A stretch of DNA of 38,719 bases, taken from assembly GCA_016933785.1 (NCBI GenBank), contig JAFGAG010000005.1:1-38719 (forward strand), written 5' to 3'. The translations under genes and the position numbers were made by a program. The stretch is from Coriobacteriia bacterium (lineage in GTDB: Bacteria > Actinomycetota > Coriobacteriia > Anaerosomatales > Anaerosomataceae). The stretch's first letter is position 1, and the number at the start of each line of letters is the position of its first letter. Shown here piece after piece: positions 38,193 to 38,719 of the stretch. The notes beneath the pieces are model-generated. The model ran no database searches, was not told the origin of the DNA, and saw only the letters and a program-made list of their open reading frames with translations.

Positions 38193-38624
38193 GTGCAACG
38201 GGGAGTGGGGACGGGGGCCGCTATGCGATTCGAGATCCAGACGCATCGTCGTGAGCAGATGATCGAGATCACCCGGGAGGTGGCCGACGTCGTCGCGCAC
38301 GCGGGCGTGGACGAGGGTAGAGTGCTCGTGTTCTGCCCGCACACGACAGCAGCGGTCACGCTCAACGAGGCTGCGGACCCGGACGTGCGAACGGACATCC
38401 TGTGCGGGCTTTCCCGACTCGTGCCCGAGGATGGCGGGTGGCTTCACGTGGAGGGCAACTCCGACGCACACATCAAGGCCTCGCTCATCGGCGCGAGTAT
38501 CGACATCCCCGTCAGCGGCGGCAGACTTGTCCTTGGCTCCTGGCAGGGTGCGTATCTGTGTGAGTTCGACGGGCCGCGTCGTCGCTCACTCGTGGTCACG
38601 ATCACGCGCGCGAACGGTTCTTGA
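38193..38624 (+). CDS. YjbQ/UPF0047 family protein
   Basis: Small protein of the YjbQ family, which is annotated as a secondary thiamine-phosphate synthase on the basis of weak activity; its true role is not settled. The start is GTG 38193, with AAGGAG (38181-38186) six bases upstream (143 residues). ATG 38223 gives a shorter form. Conserved residues are in VFCPHTTAAVTLNEAADPDV and the histidine-rich LHVEGNSDAHIKASLIG. The C-terminus GRLVLGSWQGAYLCEFDGPR is typical. The tRNA promoter overlaps its stop codon. Confidence 0.9.
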   Translation: MQRGVGTGAAMRFEIQTHRREQMIEITREVADVVAHAGVDEGRVLVFCPHTTAAVTLNEAADPDVRTDILCGLSRLVPEDGGWLHVEGNSDAHIKASLIGASIDIPVSGGRLVLGSWQGAYLCEFDGPRRRSLVVTITRANGS

Positions 38625-38650
38625 CGCTAGTTCGAACCGTGGGCTATTGT
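38621..38650 (+). promoter_or_regulatory. Promoter for tRNA-Ile
   Basis: TTGACG (38621-38626) and TATTGT (38645-38650) are spaced by 18 bases and lie 20 bases before the tRNA. The -35 includes the stop codon of the YjbQ-family gene, so the tRNA would be transcribed independently with a very short leader. Confidence 0.65.
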
Positions 38651-38670
38651 AACCAGGCTGTTCGCAGCAT

Positions 38671-38719
38671 GGGCCCGTAGCTCAGTTGGTTAGAGCGCAC
38701 GGCTGATAACCGTGAGGTC
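38671..38719 (+). tRNA. tRNA-Ile (anticodon GAT), 3' end beyond the window
   Basis: The first 49 bases of a tRNA are present. The acceptor strand is GGGCCCG, the D arm is GCTCAGTTGGTTAGAGC, and the anticodon arm is CACGGCTGATAACCGTG with GAT at the anticodon. The T arm and the 3' acceptor strand are cut off by the window edge. Isolated tRNA-Ile(GAT) is often followed by tRNA-Ala, which would lie outside the window. Confidence 0.95.

Overview
This window is the replication-origin region of a high-GC, Gram-positive-type (actinobacterial) chromosome. The gene order around 21 kb is the classic origin block: rpmH-rnpA-yidD-yidC-jag-rsmG-parA-parB runs leftward and dnaA-dnaN-recF-(DciA/DUF721)-gyrB-gyrA runs rightward. 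A cluster of DnaA boxes lies between the two arms. Frequent GTG starts and strong GC bias, together with multihaem cytochromes and a rubrerythrin, suggest an anaerobic or micro-oxic actinobacterium, perhaps an environmental Coriobacteriia-type lineage. That lineage assignment is inference only; no 16S gene is present.

Layout. 1-4.3 kb: a 5'-truncated sensor histidine kinase, convergent with a membrane protein-ddl pair, then an HtrA-like membrane serine protease. 4.4-7.2 kb: two tandem paralogous c-type multihaem cytochromes with an unusual first haem motif. 7.4-8.9 kb: a rubrerythrin translationally linked to rlmN. 8.9-15.2 kb: an addB-addA-type helicase-nuclease pair read leftward. 15.2-18.0 kb: ytxH-like, parB, parA and rsmG, with two parS sites at and before the rsmG start. 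18.0-18.6 kb: a gene-poor gap holding an inverted repeat and a terminator. 18.6-20.9 kb: jag, yidC, yidD, rnpA, rpmH. 20.9-21.7 kb: oriC. 21.7-26.9 kb: an HATPase-winged-helix gene, dnaA, a second gap with degenerate DnaA boxes, dnaN, recF and a DciA-like gene. 27.0-32.0 kb: gyrB, a small two-helix membrane protein and gyrA. 32.1-37.6 kb: an MFS transporter, a HAD phosphatase and a MacA-MacB-like ABC export system. 37.6-38.7 kb: a bifunctional-nuclease-family gene, a YjbQ-family gene and the 5' part of tRNA-Ile(GAT).

Most genes from parB to gyrA serve the basic replication, segregation and membrane-insertion programme and point away from oriC, co-oriented with the forks. Many are translationally coupled through 4-11 base overlaps. 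The less ordinary items are the HATPase-HTH gene between oriC and dnaA, the cytochrome pair with a conserved CX1CH motif, the small membrane protein inside the gyrase operon, Fe-S-type cysteine clusters in both helicase-nuclease subunits, and several hairpins that contain or present Shine-Dalgarno (SD) sequences.
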